A stretch of DNA of 64,000 nt from Saccharofermentans sp. (GCA_024403715.1 JAKSRJ010000001.1:1-64000), one strand, 5' to 3'. Shown: positions 35,852-46,269, counted from the first letter of the stretch. Notes: generated from the letters alone by a model not told the origin. A program made the numbers and translations.

Positions 35852-35882
35852 TGAATGTATAGATAATTAATGCTACAATATA

Positions 35883-35916
35883 AGTCAGCCTATAATTGGC
35901 TGGCTTTATTTGTTTT
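35883..35916 (+). terminator. Terminator after the GH3 gene
   Basis: AGTCAGCC pairs with GGCTGGCT (one wobble) around TATAATT, followed by TTATTTGTTTT. It lies between the glucosidase stop and the next ribosome site. Confidence 0.65.
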
Positions 35917-35927
35917 GGAGGAAGGAT

Positions 35928-36611
35928 ATGCGCAGAGATTATTTCACATGTGTCTTTTTACTATGCATATGTATATCTCTATTCTATGTGTGTTTCTTAC
36001 CTCTATATTTCGTTTATGGTGGAACTGTCCCAAGAACATTCTCATGGATTGAGATGCTATCTAGTTGGATTTTCTTACTTCTTGTTTTTGTTGTTCTTCC
36101 AGCATATGCAGCTAAGAAGAAAAAATTTTGGATTACGGCAGGTCTTGCCGCATATGGTATTCTAGCCTCTATTCCAGTTTGGATTATGCCATCCTTGGTA
36201 GATAAATTAGCAGGCGAGGATGCTAGTATAATTGCTGTAGCCGAGGCTTACGTATTAAGATTCATTTATGGCATGGCAGAGGCCCCTTTCGCTGCTATCA
36301 CACCAGTATTTGGTGATAGTTTTGCAGAAGCTTTGCCGCGAAGGATTATGCCTGTAGTATTGATAATCCATTGTGGTACACAAATTTTCAGATTCTATCG
36401 CAAGGCATATATCGCTGAGCAAAGAGATCCTCTTAAAGAGCTTGATACAACGAGCAGGGAGAATAGTGGAAAGATAGCTGGCGCTGTAAATAATGTTAGA
36501 CAGCCTGTAATGCAGGAGGTAATAGGAACTGTTATTTCGGCTCCAGAGAGGCCTCAAGCGCCAGTAAGAATACCTGCCAATCCGGGTGCTACAAACAGCG
36601 ATAGACCATAA
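35928..36611 (+). CDS. Membrane protein of unknown function
   Basis: A 227-residue protein. The ATG at 35928 is chosen for its GGAGGAAGG ribosome site. Residues 1 to about 130 contain three to four hydrophobic segments, followed by a region reading YGMAEAPFAAITPVFGDSF and a helix; the last 40 residues are Pro- and Ala-rich and probably disordered in the cytoplasm. No recognised family. It lies 48 bases before the hemolysin III gene. Confidence 0.65.
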   Translation: MRRDYFTCVFLLCICISLFYVCFLPLYFVYGGTVPRTFSWIEMLSSWIFLLLVFVVLPAYAAKKKKFWITAGLAAYGILASIPVWIMPSLVDKLAGEDASIIAVAEAYVLRFIYGMAEAPFAAITPVFGDSFAEALPRRIMPVVLIIHCGTQIFRFYRKAYIAEQRDPLKELDTTSRENSGKIAGAVNNVRQPVMQEVIGTVISAPERPQAPVRIPANPGATNSDRP

Positions 36612-36659
36612 AGTAATATATGTTATATAATAAGTCGATTTTTTAATAGGGAGTAACTA

Positions 36660-37469
36660 ATGGCTAAGAACAATAAACATTGGGAAAAAATGATGTTAAG
36701 CGATAGCGATCGTTCCGCTGTATCTGAGGGTAAGGATCCACTTGAGATGGGTCTTTCAGATATGACATGGTTCGAGAGACAGAAGCGTAAGGTCAGAAGA
36801 ACAATTGAGAAGACTCGTGAAACTTTTGGTGAAGAAGTGGGTAATTCCATTACTTCTGGTGTATTAGCACTTTACCTTCTTTTCATGATTCCATTTGCTA
36901 CAGTTCATTCTTATATCAATGCACCAGAGGGTATGGCTTTGGTTGATAGCTTTGCAGTATCCGCATATTTTATGTGTGCTTTCTTGGCATCTTTGTTTAC
37001 AACGATATATCACTTCTTAAAGCCAGGCACACTTCATAAGAGAATTGCTTTGAAGCTTGATCGCATTATGGTTTATTTTGCAATCTTAGGAGCTTATGCA
37101 CCATTCTGCTTATCCATTATCGGTGGAGCTTTGGGTATAACACTTCTTTCTATTGAGTTAGGCCTTGCAGTTCTTGGTATGTTCCTAGTAATCTTTATGT
37201 TCCCTAGATATAAGGTTGGAACTAAGTTTGCAGTAGCTATTTATGGCGTTATGGGATTACTTTTCTTGATTGCTTTGAAGTCATTTATTCCATTCTTTAC
37301 TTCAGCTCCAGTAATGTCTTGGCTCTTGATTGCAGGTCTTATCGTTTATGTTGTTGGTATTTTCTTCTATAACGGTAAGTTTAAGTTCTCTCATATGGTT
37401 TGGCACTTGATGGTAGTAGCTGCTCAGGTTTGTCACGTATTAGCTTACGTATACTTCTTCAGAAGATAA
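36660..37469 (+). CDS. Hemolysin III / PAQR family membrane protein
   Basis: A 269-residue protein. About 75 hydrophilic residues precede seven membrane helices. The family motifs are present: EEVGNSITSG, TIYHFL, LDRIMVYFAILGAYAP and a C-terminal HMVWHLMVV giving the metal-binding histidines. Bacterial relatives (YqfA/TrhA) affect membrane lipid balance; hemolysis is not the general role. The charged N-terminal extension is longer than usual. Ribosome site AGGGAG. Ends at a terminator. Confidence 0.85.
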   Translation: MAKNNKHWEKMMLSDSDRSAVSEGKDPLEMGLSDMTWFERQKRKVRRTIEKTRETFGEEVGNSITSGVLALYLLFMIPFATVHSYINAPEGMALVDSFAVSAYFMCAFLASLFTTIYHFLKPGTLHKRIALKLDRIMVYFAILGAYAPFCLSIIGGALGITLLSIELGLAVLGMFLVIFMFPRYKVGTKFAVAIYGVMGLLFLIALKSFIPFFTSAPVMSWLLIAGLIVYVVGIFFYNGKFKFSHMVWHLMVVAAQVCHVLAYVYFFRR

Positions 37470-37494
37470 TTACTATTAATTATTAAGTTTTCTA

Positions 37495-37551
37495 TATCAT
37501 GCTTCTTGGCTGTTTGGGGGCAAATTTTAAGCCAAGGGGCATGATATTTTT
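37495..37551 (+). terminator. Factor-independent terminator
   Basis: Two-part stem: TATCATGC with GCATGATA, and inside it TTGGCT with AGCCAA; TTTTT follows. It ends the hemolysin III transcript. Confidence 0.75.
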
Positions 37552-37572
37552 ATGCCATAAAAAGCCAACTAA

Positions 37573-37601
37573 AAGAGCGTAGCCACGAAGACTACGCTCT
37601 T
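37573..37601 (-). terminator. Terminator of the oxaloacetate decarboxylase operon
   Basis: AAGAGCGTAG and CTACGCTCTT form a perfect 10-bp stem with a 9-base loop. On the minus strand the stem is followed by TT after its own T-rich end. It lies 26 bases after the oadB stop. Confidence 0.8.
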
Positions 37602-37627
37602 AGAATTTAATTTGAAGAATCAGCCTA

Positions 37628-38785
37628 TTAGCCGAAGATGCTCAAGAGAACACCAGCTGCTACAGCTGAACCGATAACACCAGCAACGTTTGGTCCCATA
37701 GCGTGCATGAGGAGGAAGTTGCTTGGGTTTTCCTTCTGACCAACTGTGTTAGATACACGAGCAGCCATAGGAACAGCAGATACACCAGCAGAACCGATGA
37801 GTGGGTTAATCTTACCACCGGAGATGTAGTACATAAGGATACCGATGAGAAGACCACCAACTGTAGCGAGGCAGAAAGCTGTAAGACCAAGAACAATGAT
37901 GAACAAAGTCTGTGGCTTAAGGAAGTTTGTACCTACAGCAGTAGCACCTACAGATGTACCGAGGAAGATTGTTACGATATTACACATAGCATTCTGTGCT
38001 GTATCGCTCAAACGATCTGTAACGCCGCACTCCTTAAAGAGGTTACCAAGCATAAGACAGCCGATAAGTGGAGCAACAGATGGGAGAATGAGGATGCAAA
38101 GGATTGTAACGAGAATAGGGAAGCAAATCTTCTCTGTCTTGGATACTGGTCTTGCCTGCTCCATCTTAACCTGACGCATCTTCTTTGTTGTAAGAAGCTT
38201 CATGAAGAATGGCTGAATGAGTGGAATCAAAGCCATATAAGAATAAGCAGCAATAGCGATAGCACCAAGAAGCTCAGGAGCGAGCTTAGATGTAAGGAAG
38301 ATAGCTGTAGGGCCATCAGCACCACCGATGATACCAATGGAAGCAGCCTGCTTACCTGTGAAGTTAAGAGCAGTAGCACCTACGAAAGCGCAGGAGATAC
38401 CAAACTGAGCACCAGCACCCATAAAGAGGGAAGATGGTCTAGAGATAAGTGGACCGAAGTCTGTCATAGCACCAACTGCCATAAAGATAAGGCAAGGGAA
38501 GATATCAAGCTTTACGCCGAGGTAGAGGATATCGAATAATCCAGGCTCAGCGCCAATCTCTTCCCAGTTAACGCCATCTGCGAACCACTCTGGGTGGAAT
38601 ACACCTTCACCAGCTAAGTTAGTGAGAAGCATACCGAATGCAATAGGAAGAAGAAGGAGCGGCTCGAACTTCTTGCCGATTGCCATATAAAGGAGAAGAC
38701 AGGAGATAGCAATCATGACGTAATTACGCCAGTCAAGCATCATAAATCCTGATGTCTCCCATAAGTTTTTTAATACATCTAACAT
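37628..38785 (-). CDS. oadB: Na+-translocating decarboxylase beta subunit
   Basis: A 385-residue protein with about nine membrane segments. The conserved GGADGPTAIFLTSKLAP motif in the middle holds the Asp used for Na+ transport, and the C-terminal part carries NPLIGSAGVSAVPMAARV. It decarboxylates the carboxybiotin delivered by the carrier protein and couples this to Na+ export. It is the last gene of the operon, 17 bases after the biotin carrier gene. Confidence 0.95.
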   Translation of the reverse strand: MLDVLKNLWETSGFMMLDWRNYVMIAISCLLLYMAIGKKFEPLLLLPIAFGMLLTNLAGEGVFHPEWFADGVNWEEIGAEPGLFDILYLGVKLDIFPCLIFMAVGAMTDFGPLISRPSSLFMGAGAQFGISCAFVGATALNFTGKQAASIGIIGGADGPTAIFLTSKLAPELLGAIAIAAYSYMALIPLIQPFFMKLLTTKKMRQVKMEQARPVSKTEKICFPILVTILCILILPSVAPLIGCLMLGNLFKECGVTDRLSDTAQNAMCNIVTIFLGTSVGATAVGTNFLKPQTLFIIVLGLTAFCLATVGGLLIGILMYYISGGKINPLIGSAGVSAVPMAARVSNTVGQKENPSNFLLMHAMGPNVAGVIGSAVAAGVLLSIFG

Positions 38786-38802
38786 TTGACAATTACCCCC
38801 GA

Positions 38803-39201
38803 TTAAGCGATTGTCACGATAGCATCGCCAGTGTTAACTGTTGAGCCCTTAGCAGCGAGAACCTGAGCAACCTTACCAGAGCAAGGAGCAAAGATCTCGT
38901 TCTCCATCTTCATAGCTTCGAGAACTGCTACGAGATCACCCTCGTTAACTGCCTGTCCAACAGAAACCTTAACGTCAAGGATTGTACCAGGCATTGGTGC
39001 AGCAACAGGTGTAGAACCAGCAGCAACAGCAGCGGCAGCAGGAGCAGCAGCTGGAGCAGGTGCTGCAGCAGGAGCAGCTACAGGAGCAGCGGCAACAGGA
39101 GCAGGCGCTGCAACTACGTCAGTTGTACGGAGAAGGTTAGCTTTACCCTTCTCAACTTCAACCTCATAAACTTTGTCATTGATAGTTACGTTATAAATCA
39201 T
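38803..39201 (-). CDS. Biotin carboxyl carrier protein of the decarboxylase
   Basis: A 132-residue protein: a short N-terminal strand region, an Ala/Pro-rich flexible linker (about residues 32-65), then a biotinyl domain with EAMKMENE (biotinylated Lys near 97). It shuttles CO2 from the carboxyltransferase to the membrane beta subunit. In many species this domain is fused to the alpha subunit; here it is a separate gene, as in methylmalonyl-CoA decarboxylases. Confidence 0.92.
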   Translation of the reverse strand: MIYNVTINDKVYEVEVEKGKANLLRTTDVVAAPAPVAAAPVAAPAAAPAPAAAPAAAAVAAGSTPVAAPMPGTILDVKVSVGQAVNEGDLVAVLEAMKMENEIFAPCSGKVAQVLAAKGSTVNTGDAIVTIA

Positions 39202-39216
39202 AGGTAAAACTCTCCT

Positions 39217-39582
39217 TTATTTCTCTTCAACAAGAGTAATTGATTTGAATATAAGCTCAGAAAGAGGGATACCTGTGTTGTCAGAAACAATTGCCATAAT
39301 CATAGCAGCTGTCTTCTCGTCACAACCCTTGAGCTTAAGAGAACCAGATGAGAACTCTTCTTCTGGAGCAGCAGCGGCAGCAGGAGCTGTAGCTGCAGGA
39401 GTAGAAGGAGCCTTTGCTGCTGTACTCTTTGTTGCAGATGAGAAAATTGCACCTGAAATAGAAAGAAGAATACAGATAATGCAAAGTACTGCGAATACAA
39501 CAAGTATTACAATACCGGCATCCATGAAAGCTTCAGGATAAGGAAGACGTGTTTCACCTGTTGATAAAACTAAGTTAATCAT
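39217..39582 (-). CDS. oadG: Decarboxylase gamma subunit (OadG-like)
   Basis: A 121-residue protein with one N-terminal membrane helix (AGIVILVVFAVLCIICILLSISG), an Ala/Pro-rich linker, and a C-terminal soluble part of about 45 residues. In the known complexes gamma anchors the carboxyltransferase to beta. It lies 5 bases after the alpha-subunit gene. Confidence 0.82.
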   Translation of the reverse strand: MINLVLSTGETRLPYPEAFMDAGIVILVVFAVLCIICILLSISGAIFSSATKSTAAKAPSTPAATAPAAAAAPEEEFSSGSLKLKGCDEKTAAMIMAIVSDNTGIPLSELIFKSITLVEEK

Positions 39583-39587
39583 CAGGA

Positions 39588-40970
39588 TTAGTCCTCCTTC
39601 TTCTCGATTGTGTAGTTAACTGTGTTGGATTCCTTCTCCTCACGGGAAGCGAAGAACTTCTCTGCTACCTGAGGGAAAGCGATATAAGAGAGAACATCCT
39701 CGTCAGATCTTGCTGTCTTACCAAGCTCAGCCTTTGTCTTCTCGAAGATTGGCTCCAAGGAATCAGCATATCTGCCCTGAACGAGCTCCTCTGGCTTCCA
39801 GCACTTGTCAATGAGTTCCTGAGAAACTTCACCAGGTGCAGTACCATACTCACCTCTGAGGTAAGCCTTGATTTCCTTAGAAATATTCTTATATCTCTCA
39901 CCAAAGAGAACGTTCTGAACAGCCTGGTTACCAACCATCTGTGAAAGAGGTGTAACGAGTGGTGGATAACCCATATCCTTACGAACTGCAGGAATCTCAT
40001 CACAAGCTGCATCGAACTTATCCATAGCGTTCAAATCCTTGAGGTTAGCAATCATGTTAGAAAGCATTCCGCCTGGAACCTGATACTTGAGGATATCAGC
40101 CTTGATACCCATAACCTGTGGATTAAGTGTACCGTTATCGAGGAACTTCTTCTTGATTGGTGCGAAGTGTGCAGCAATCTTCTGGAGATCATCATCATTA
40201 AGATCAGTCTCATAACCGAGCTGCTCAAGAGCATACTTCATTGTCTCTGTAGCAGGCTGAGATGTACCACCAGCAAATGGAGAAATAGCTGTATCGATAC
40301 CATCACAACCAGCTTCGATAGCCTTTAAGTATGTCATTGGGCCAAGACCTGTTGTGTGGTGTGTGTGGAAGTATACTGGAAGCTTTGTAGAAGCCTTCAA
40401 AGCCTTAACGAGATCGTAAGCTTCCTGAGGTCCGCAGATACCAGCCATATCCTTAATACAGATAGAGTGTACGCCCATCTTCTCGAGCTCCTTACCCATC
40501 TCTGCATACTTTTCAATTGTGTGAACAGGGGATGTTGTGTAGCAGATACAACCCTGAGCGTGCTTACCACACTTGATTGTCTCATCAACAGCTACCTTAA
40601 TATTATCGAAGTCGTTAAGAGCATCGAAGATACGGAAGATATCCATACCATTCTCAGCAGACTTTCTTACGAACATTCTAACTGTCTCATCTGGGTAATG
40701 CTTGTAACCGAGGATGTTCTGACCTCTCAAAAGCATCTGGAGAGGAGTCTTCTTGCAGATAGCCTTGATCTTACGAAGTCTCTCCCATGGATCCTCGTCA
40801 AGATAACGAAGGCAGGAATCGAATGTAGCACCGCCCCAGCACTCGATTGAGTGGTAGCCAGCGTTGTCCATTGTCTCCAAGATGTCCTCAAAATCGGAGA
40901 ACGGCATACGAGTAGCAATCAAGGACTGCTGTGAGTCACGTACTACCGTCTCGGTAAACTGAACTTTCAT
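39588..40970 (-). CDS. oadA: Oxaloacetate decarboxylase alpha subunit, carboxyltransferase
   Basis: This 460-residue enzyme contains only the carboxyltransferase part. It starts FTETVVRDSQQSLIATRMPF, with metal-site segments and KDMAGICGP (carboxylated-Lys region) plus YFHTHHTTG supplying metal-binding histidines. It moves CO2 from oxaloacetate to biotin, giving pyruvate. No biotinyl domain is attached, consistent with the separate carrier gene. Ribosome site AAGGAG. First gene of a four-gene operon; methylmalonyl-type systems use an unrelated alpha subunit, so oxaloacetate (or pyruvate-linked) chemistry is favoured. Confidence 0.92.
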   Translation of the reverse strand: MKVQFTETVVRDSQQSLIATRMPFSDFEDILETMDNAGYHSIECWGGATFDSCLRYLDEDPWERLRKIKAICKKTPLQMLLRGQNILGYKHYPDETVRMFVRKSAENGMDIFRIFDALNDFDNIKVAVDETIKCGKHAQGCICYTTSPVHTIEKYAEMGKELEKMGVHSICIKDMAGICGPQEAYDLVKALKASTKLPVYFHTHHTTGLGPMTYLKAIEAGCDGIDTAISPFAGGTSQPATETMKYALEQLGYETDLNDDDLQKIAAHFAPIKKKFLDNGTLNPQVMGIKADILKYQVPGGMLSNMIANLKDLNAMDKFDAACDEIPAVRKDMGYPPLVTPLSQMVGNQAVQNVLFGERYKNISKEIKAYLRGEYGTAPGEVSQELIDKCWKPEELVQGRYADSLEPIFEKTKAELGKTARSDEDVLSYIAFPQVAEKFFASREEKESNTVNYTIEKKED

Positions 40971-41072
40971 GTTGTTACGCTCCTTTGTAAAAAATTCTCG
41001 CCATTAAACGCTACTATTATAAGACGAAGTATTTATTATTAAAAGATAAAATTACTCACTATACTTATAAAT

Positions 41073-41561
41073 TTATAATTGGCATGAGTTAAGCTCTAAA
41101 AGAAGGTCATTTACACCTATAACCTCAACTTTGTCGCCAGCGTCATTATTATCGAAATAGACCATAATAGGTGCGTTATTTGTCTCTTCAAATACAACTT
41201 TGCATTTACGTTCATTGCGTTTGGATGAACCCTTGGTGTAATCCTTTAAATCTTCAATAATGAGGCTGATTGCATCTCTAAGAGCTTTAAATTTATCGTC
41301 AGATAAGCGTTCTATGGCATCGAAGCAAATCTTTTTACATTCTTTAACTGTATATTCTTTAATATCCATCATAAGAGGAAGGGAATCGTAAAAATAATCA
41401 ATAACAGGAAAAACCGCTTTTCCACAGGCTTCACAAAACACAGCTGTCTTTTGTCTGACGATAAATACGTTATCGCTTTGTTCTATATAGTTATTTTCTA
41501 GATCTTCTCCAAGGGAAGAAATCAACTCTTCATAATCAATCTCAGGGAAAGTCTCGGGCAT
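41073..41561 (-). CDS. Protein of unknown function with a CxxC pair
   Basis: A 162-residue acidic soluble protein. One CEAC motif (about residue 46) is not matched by a clear second pair, so a full zinc ribbon is unlikely. A helical central region is followed by a basic KGSSKRNERK stretch and a beta-rich end. Ribosome site GGAGG. It is divergent from the str operon; no family recognised. Confidence 0.65.
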   Translation of the reverse strand: MPETFPEIDYEELISSLGEDLENNYIEQSDNVFIVRQKTAVFCEACGKAVFPVIDYFYDSLPLMMDIKEYTVKECKKICFDAIERLSDDKFKALRDAISLIIEDLKDYTKGSSKRNERKCKVVFEETNNAPIMVYFDNNDAGDKVEVIGVNDLLLELNSCQL

Positions 41562-41722
41562 AATGCACCTCCAAAGTAAGTAATTCTTTGGATTTTATCA
41601 TGAAAACTTCTGATAAATGCCTATTTACAAGCACAAAACACGGGTGTATGATTAATTGCTTTTCGAAGAAGGGGGTACTACGCCCTTTTGAAGAAGGTAA
41701 TAAATCGAAAGGAGATGTATTG

Positions 41723-42151
41723 ATGCCAACGTTCAATCAATTAGTCAAGTCCGGCAGACAGTCTAAGACATACAAGTCTACTTCACCGGCATTGCAGGTT
41801 GGAAAGAACACAATTCATGACAAGGAGACTAAGATTCAGGCTCCTCAGAAGCGTGGTGTTTGCACAGTAGTTAAGACAACTACTCCTAAGAAGCCTAACT
41901 CTGCTTTGCGTAAAGTTGCTCGTGTACGTTTGACAAATGGCTATGAGGTAACCGCTTATATTCCGGGTATCGGCCATAATTTGCAGGAGCACTCCGTTGT
42001 TCTTATCAGAGGCGGACGTGTAAAGGATCTCCCTGGTGTACGTTATCACATCATCAGAGGAACTCTTGATACAGCTGGCGTAGCAAATCGTATGCAGGGT
42101 AGATCTAAGTACGGTGCTAAGAAGCCAAAGGCTGCAAAGGTTAAGAAGTAA
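41723..42151 (+). CDS. rpsL: 30S ribosomal protein S12
   Basis: 142 residues starting [12 protein letters not shown]; the frame is open further upstream, but AAAGGAG sits just before this ATG and the family start is exact. It contains [15 protein letters not shown] and the conserved [10 protein letters not shown] near the decoding centre. First gene of the str operon. Confidence 0.97.
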   Translation: MPTFNQLVKSGRQSKTYKSTSPALQVGKNTIHDKETKIQAPQKRGVCTVVKTTTPKKPNSALRKVARVRLTNGYEVTAYIPGIGHNLQEHSVVLIRGGRVKDLPGVRYHIIRGTLDTAGVANRMQGRSKYGAKKPKAAKVKK

Positions 42152-42256
42152 TCCTAATTTCTTAAAGTAGGGTTGGACAACAACAAAGTGATCAGTACAT
42201 TGTTCATATAAGGGACATTGCTACTTGACGCACAACACGTGTCCACAAGGCAAAAA

Positions 42257-42283
42257 CTGAAACGTGAGTACCTATGGTTTCAG
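42257..42283 (+). promoter_or_regulatory. Hairpin in the rpsL-rpsG intercistronic leader
   Basis: CTGAAAC and GTTTCAG form a perfect 7-bp stem with a 13-base loop, 33 bases before the rpsG start, inside a 164-base gap. In Escherichia coli S7 represses its operon by binding the gap between these same two genes, so this may be a functional counterpart. No T run follows, so it is not a terminator. Confidence 0.45.
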
Positions 42284-42315
42284 AAAACTGAATATCATGC
42301 AAGGAGGGAAGCAAA

Positions 42316-42786
42316 GTGCCAAGAAAAGGCAATATCCCAGTTAGAAAAGTGCTCCCAGATCCACTTTATAACGATGTAAGAGTTAGTAAGCTCATCAACA
42401 ACGTTATGCTCGATGGTAAGAAGGGTTTAGCACAGAAGATTGTCTATGCTGCTTTTGATTCTATCAAGGAGCGCACAGGCGAAGAGCCAATCGAAGTATT
42501 TAACAAGGCTCTTGAGAACGTAATGCCTCAGCTTGAGTGTAAGGCTAGACGTGTAGGTGGTGCCAACTATCAGGTACCTATCGACGTTAGACCAGAGAGA
42601 AGACTTACTCTCGGTTTGCGTTGGCTCGTTCTCTATGCTCGTAACAGAAGCGAGAGAACAATGCAGGAGCGTCTTGCAGCAGAGCTTATGGATGCTGCAA
42701 ACGGAACTGGCGGCGCATTCAAGAAGAAGGAAGAAATGCACAAGATGGCAGATGCTAACAGAGCATTTGCTCATTATAAGTGGTAA
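42316..42786 (+). CDS. rpsG: 30S ribosomal protein S7
   Basis: 156 residues, GTG start preceded by [24 protein letters not shown] and the [14 protein letters not shown] region are typical of S7, which nucleates assembly of the 30S head by binding 16S rRNA. Second gene of the str operon. Confidence 0.97.
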   Translation: MPRKGNIPVRKVLPDPLYNDVRVSKLINNVMLDGKKGLAQKIVYAAFDSIKERTGEEPIEVFNKALENVMPQLECKARRVGGANYQVPIDVRPERRLTLGLRWLVLYARNRSERTMQERLAAELMDAANGTGGAFKKKEEMHKMADANRAFAHYKW

Positions 42787-42807
42787 TCGACAAGGAGTTA
42801 TGACACG

Positions 42808-44874
42808 ATGAAGAGAGAGTATCCACTCGAGAAGACAAGAAATATCGGTATCATGGCTCACATCGACGCTGGTAAAACAACAACAACAGAGCGTATCCTT
42901 TACTACACAGGTATCAACCGTGTATTGGGAGAGGTTCATGATGGTGCAGCTACAATGGACTGGATGGTTCAGGAGCAGGAGCGTGGTATCACAATCACAT
43001 CCGCTGCTACAACAGCTCCATGGAAGAATCACCGTATCAACATCATTGATACTCCAGGTCACGTTGACTTTACTGTAGAGGTAGAGCGTTCCTTGCGTGT
43101 ACTTGATGGCGCAGTAACAGTTATGTCTGCTAGAGGTGGTGTAGAGCCACAGACAGAGACAGTATGGAGACAGGCAGAGCACTACGGTGTACCAAGAATG
43201 GTATTCGTTAATAAGATGGATATCATTGGTGCTGACTTCTTCCGTGTTGTTGACATGATTAAGGACCGTCTTAAGAACGAGTCCGTAGCAATTCAGGTTC
43301 CAATCGGTAAGGAAGATACATTTACAGGTATCATCGACCTTATGACTCTCCGTGCAGAGGTTTACACTTCTGATGACGGTAAGGAGTACGAGGACCGTGA
43401 AGTTCCAGAAGATTTGAAGGACTTCGTAATGGCTAAGCGTGAGCTCATGATTGAGAAGATCGCTGAGACAGACGAGGAACTTACAATGAAGTACCTTGAT
43501 GGTGAAGAGATTTCTGTAGAGGAGCTTAAGACTGCTCTTCGTAAGGCTACAGTTGAGTGTAAGCTCATCCCTGTAACTTGCGGTACATCCCTCAGAAATA
43601 AGGGTGTTCAGATGCTTCTCGATGCTATCATCGACTATATGCCATCTCCTCTTGATGTTCCTGCTATCAAGGGTATCAACCCTGATACAGATGAAGAGGA
43701 TGAGAGACCATCTTCTGATGAGGCTCCATTCGCTGCATTGGCATTTAAGATCGCAACAGACCCATTCGTTGGTAAGTTGTGCTTCTTCCGAGTATATTCA
43801 GGTATCCTCGAAGCAGGTTCCTATGTACTCAATGCTACAAAGGGCAAGAAGGAGAGAATTGGACGTATTGTTCAGATGCACGCTAATGATCGTAAGGAGA
43901 TTACAGAAGTATTCTCTGGTGATATCGCAGCTGCTATCGGTTTGAAGAATACAACAACTGGTGACACACTCTGTGATGAGGAGAACCCAATTATCCTCGA
44001 GTCTATGGAGTTCCCAGAGCCAGTTATCGAGCAGGCTATCGAGCCTAAGTCTCGTGCTTCTCAGGAAAAGATGATCGTTGCTTTGCAGAAGCTTGCAGAG
44101 GAGGATCCAACATTCCGTACATATACAAACCAGGAAACAGGTCAGACAATTATCGCTGGTATGGGTGAGCTTCACCTCGATATCATCGTTGATCGTCTTG
44201 TTCGTGAGTTCAAGGTTGAGGCTAACATTGGTGCTCCTCAGGTTTCCTACAAGGAGACTATCAGAAAGCCAGTTGAAGCTGAAGGTAAGTTCGTACGTCA
44301 GTCTGGTGGTCACGGTCAGTATGGTCACTGCTGGCTTAAGCTTGAGCCACAGGAGCCAGGTGCTGGTTATGAGTTCGTTAACGCTACTGTTGGTGGTTCC
44401 ATCCCTAAGGAGTTTATCGCTCCTATCGATGATGGTGTTAAGGAAGCAATGCTTGCAGGTGTACTTGGTGGCTACCCAGTTGTAGACGTTAAGGTTACAG
44501 TATTCGACGGATCTTTCCACGATGTCGACTCTTCTGAGCAGGCATTTAAGATTGCAGGATCCATGGGATTCAAGGCAGGTATGGCTAAGGCTGATCCTTG
44601 CCTCCTCGAGCCAATCATGAAGGTTGACGTTGAGGTTCCAGATGACTATCTCGGTGATGTTATCGGTGGTATCAATGCACGTCGTGGACAGATTAAGGAA
44701 ATCGAGCCTATGAACGGAACTCAGATGGTTCACTCCGAGGTACCTCTTGCTAACATGTTTGGTTACGCAACAGACCTCAGATCTTCTACACAGGGTCGTG
44801 GTAACTTCGTTATGCAGATTTCTCACTTCGCTGAGACACCAAAGAGCGTAATGGAGCAGATCTTAAAGAAGTAA
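42808..44874 (+). CDS. fusA: Elongation factor G
   Basis: 688 residues with GTPase motifs [23 protein letters not shown] and NKMD, followed by the standard domains II-V. It drives ribosomal translocation and subunit recycling. Normal length and canonical operon position, 21 bases after rpsG. Codon use is strongly biased, as expected for a highly expressed gene. Confidence 0.97.
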   Translation: MKREYPLEKTRNIGIMAHIDAGKTTTTERILYYTGINRVLGEVHDGAATMDWMVQEQERGITITSAATTAPWKNHRINIIDTPGHVDFTVEVERSLRVLDGAVTVMSARGGVEPQTETVWRQAEHYGVPRMVFVNKMDIIGADFFRVVDMIKDRLKNESVAIQVPIGKEDTFTGIIDLMTLRAEVYTSDDGKEYEDREVPEDLKDFVMAKRELMIEKIAETDEELTMKYLDGEEISVEELKTALRKATVECKLIPVTCGTSLRNKGVQMLLDAIIDYMPSPLDVPAIKGINPDTDEEDERPSSDEAPFAALAFKIATDPFVGKLCFFRVYSGILEAGSYVLNATKGKKERIGRIVQMHANDRKEITEVFSGDIAAAIGLKNTTTGDTLCDEENPIILESMEFPEPVIEQAIEPKSRASQEKMIVALQKLAEEDPTFRTYTNQETGQTIIAGMGELHLDIIVDRLVREFKVEANIGAPQVSYKETIRKPVEAEGKFVRQSGGHGQYGHCWLKLEPQEPGAGYEFVNATVGGSIPKEFIAPIDDGVKEAMLAGVLGGYPVVDVKVTVFDGSFHDVDSSEQAFKIAGSMGFKAGMAKADPCLLEPIMKVDVEVPDDYLGDVIGGINARRGQIKEIEPMNGTQMVHSEVPLANMFGYATDLRSSTQGRGNFVMQISHFAETPKSVMEQILKK

Positions 44875-45010
44875 TTCAGCACTTTCCGGCGTAGCACATA
44901 CTACTTGAAAACTTAAGGTTTAACTTGTAGAATAGGTGCTATCGCTGGTAAAAGCTGAGATATAATTTAAATATCTTATTTGATTAAAATTTCTTAGGAG
45001 GAAATTTCAA

Positions 45011-46213
45011 ATGGCAAAGGAAACATTCGTACGTACCAAGCCACACGTAAACATTGGTACAATCGGTCACGTTGACCACGGTAAGACAACTCTTACAGCT
45101 GCTATTACAAAGGCTTTGTCCCTCAAGGGTGGCGCTAAGTTTGAGGATTATTCTCAGATTGACTCCGCACCAGAGGAAAGAGCTCGTGGTATCACAATCA
45201 ACACAGCTCACGTTGAGTACGAGACAGATGCTCGTCACTATGCACACGTTGACTGCCCAGGCCACGCTGACTACGTTAAGAACATGATCACTGGTGCTGC
45301 TCAGATGGACGGCGCTATCCTCGTAGTTGCTGCTTCTGACGGTCCTATGGCTCAGACAAGAGAGCACATCCTCCTCGCTAGACAGGTTGGTGTTCCTTAC
45401 ATCGTTGTATACATGAACAAGTGCGATCAGGTTGATGACGAAGAGCTCCTCGAGCTCGTAGAGATGGATATCAGAGATCTCTTGAGCCAGTATGAGTTCC
45501 CAGGTGATGATACACCTATCGTTAAGGGTTCTGCTCTTGCAGCACTCGAGTGCACATCTAACGATCCTTCTGATGCAGCTTATGCTTCTATCTATGAGCT
45601 CATGGCTCAGGTTGATGAGTACATCGCTACACCAGAGAGACCTACAGACAAGCCATTCCTTATGCCTGTTGAGGACGTATTCACAATCACAGGTCGTGGT
45701 ACTGTTGCTACAGGACGTCTCGAGAGAGGTATCGTTAAGGTTGGTGACGCTGCTGAGATCGTTGGTCTTAAGGAAGAGCCTATGTCTACAACTATCACAG
45801 GTGTAGAGATGTTTAGAAAGATGATGGAGCAGGCTGAGGCTGGTGATAACATCGGTTGCCTCCTCCGTGGTATCGACCGTAAGGAAATCGAGCGTGGACA
45901 GGTTATCTCTAAGCCAGGTACAGTTACACCTCACACAAAGTTCGAGGGCCAGATCTACGTTCTTACAAAGGAAGAGGGTGGCCGTCATAAGCCATTCTTC
46001 GATGGTTACCGTCCACAGTTCTACTTCAGAACAACTGACGTTACAGGTATCGCTCACCTCCCAGAGGGTTCTGAGATGTGTATGCCTGGTGACCACGTAA
46101 CAATCTCTGTAGAGCTCATCACTCCAATCGCTATGGAGCAGGGCTTGAAGTTCGCTATCCGTGAGGGTGGCCACACAGTAGGTGCTGGTACAGTAGCTAA
46201 GATCATCGAGTAA
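45011..46213 (+). CDS. tuf: Elongation factor Tu
   Basis: 400 residues with G1 [17 protein letters not shown] and NKCD, plus domains II and III ending [10 protein letters not shown]. It delivers aminoacyl-tRNA to the ribosome. A 136-base gap separates it from fusA; a TATAAT-like element near 44961 may give it its own promoter. Strong ribosome site TAGGAGGA. Ends at a strong terminator. Confidence 0.97.
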   Translation: MAKETFVRTKPHVNIGTIGHVDHGKTTLTAAITKALSLKGGAKFEDYSQIDSAPEERARGITINTAHVEYETDARHYAHVDCPGHADYVKNMITGAAQMDGAILVVAASDGPMAQTREHILLARQVGVPYIVVYMNKCDQVDDEELLELVEMDIRDLLSQYEFPGDDTPIVKGSALAALECTSNDPSDAAYASIYELMAQVDEYIATPERPTDKPFLMPVEDVFTITGRGTVATGRLERGIVKVGDAAEIVGLKEEPMSTTITGVEMFRKMMEQAEAGDNIGCLLRGIDRKEIERGQVISKPGTVTPHTKFEGQIYVLTKEEGGRHKPFFDGYRPQFYFRTTDVTGIAHLPEGSEMCMPGDHVTISVELITPIAMEQGLKFAIREGGHTVGAGTVAKIIE

Positions 46214-46238
46214 TCGAATCTTATAAATTGTATTTATT

Positions 46239-46269
46239 AAGTCCCGTAGGTTTTCCTACGGGACTTTTT
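46239..46269 (+). terminator. Factor-independent terminator of the str operon
   Basis: AAGTCCCGTAGG and CCTACGGGACTT form a perfect 12-bp stem around TTTT, followed by TTT. Confidence 0.95.

Noticed and set aside
37703..38539. 278-residue open frame antisense to oadB
   Set aside because: Shadow of biased codons; composition is Ser/Thr/Cys-rich and unlike a protein, and it lacks a ribosome site.
41667..41685. Attenuator before rpsL
   Set aside because: GGG/CCC around 41671-41685 gives only a three-pair stem with mismatches.
42427..43182. 251-residue open frame antisense to rpsG and fusA
   Set aside because: Crosses two conserved genes, no start signals and an implausible composition.
43798..44826. 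342-residue open frame antisense to fusA
   Set aside because: Same codon-bias shadow, no start signals.
44984..46174. 396-residue open frame antisense to tuf
   Set aside because: It is an artefact of strong codon bias on the plus strand; the peptide is Cys/Leu/Ser-rich with no family features.
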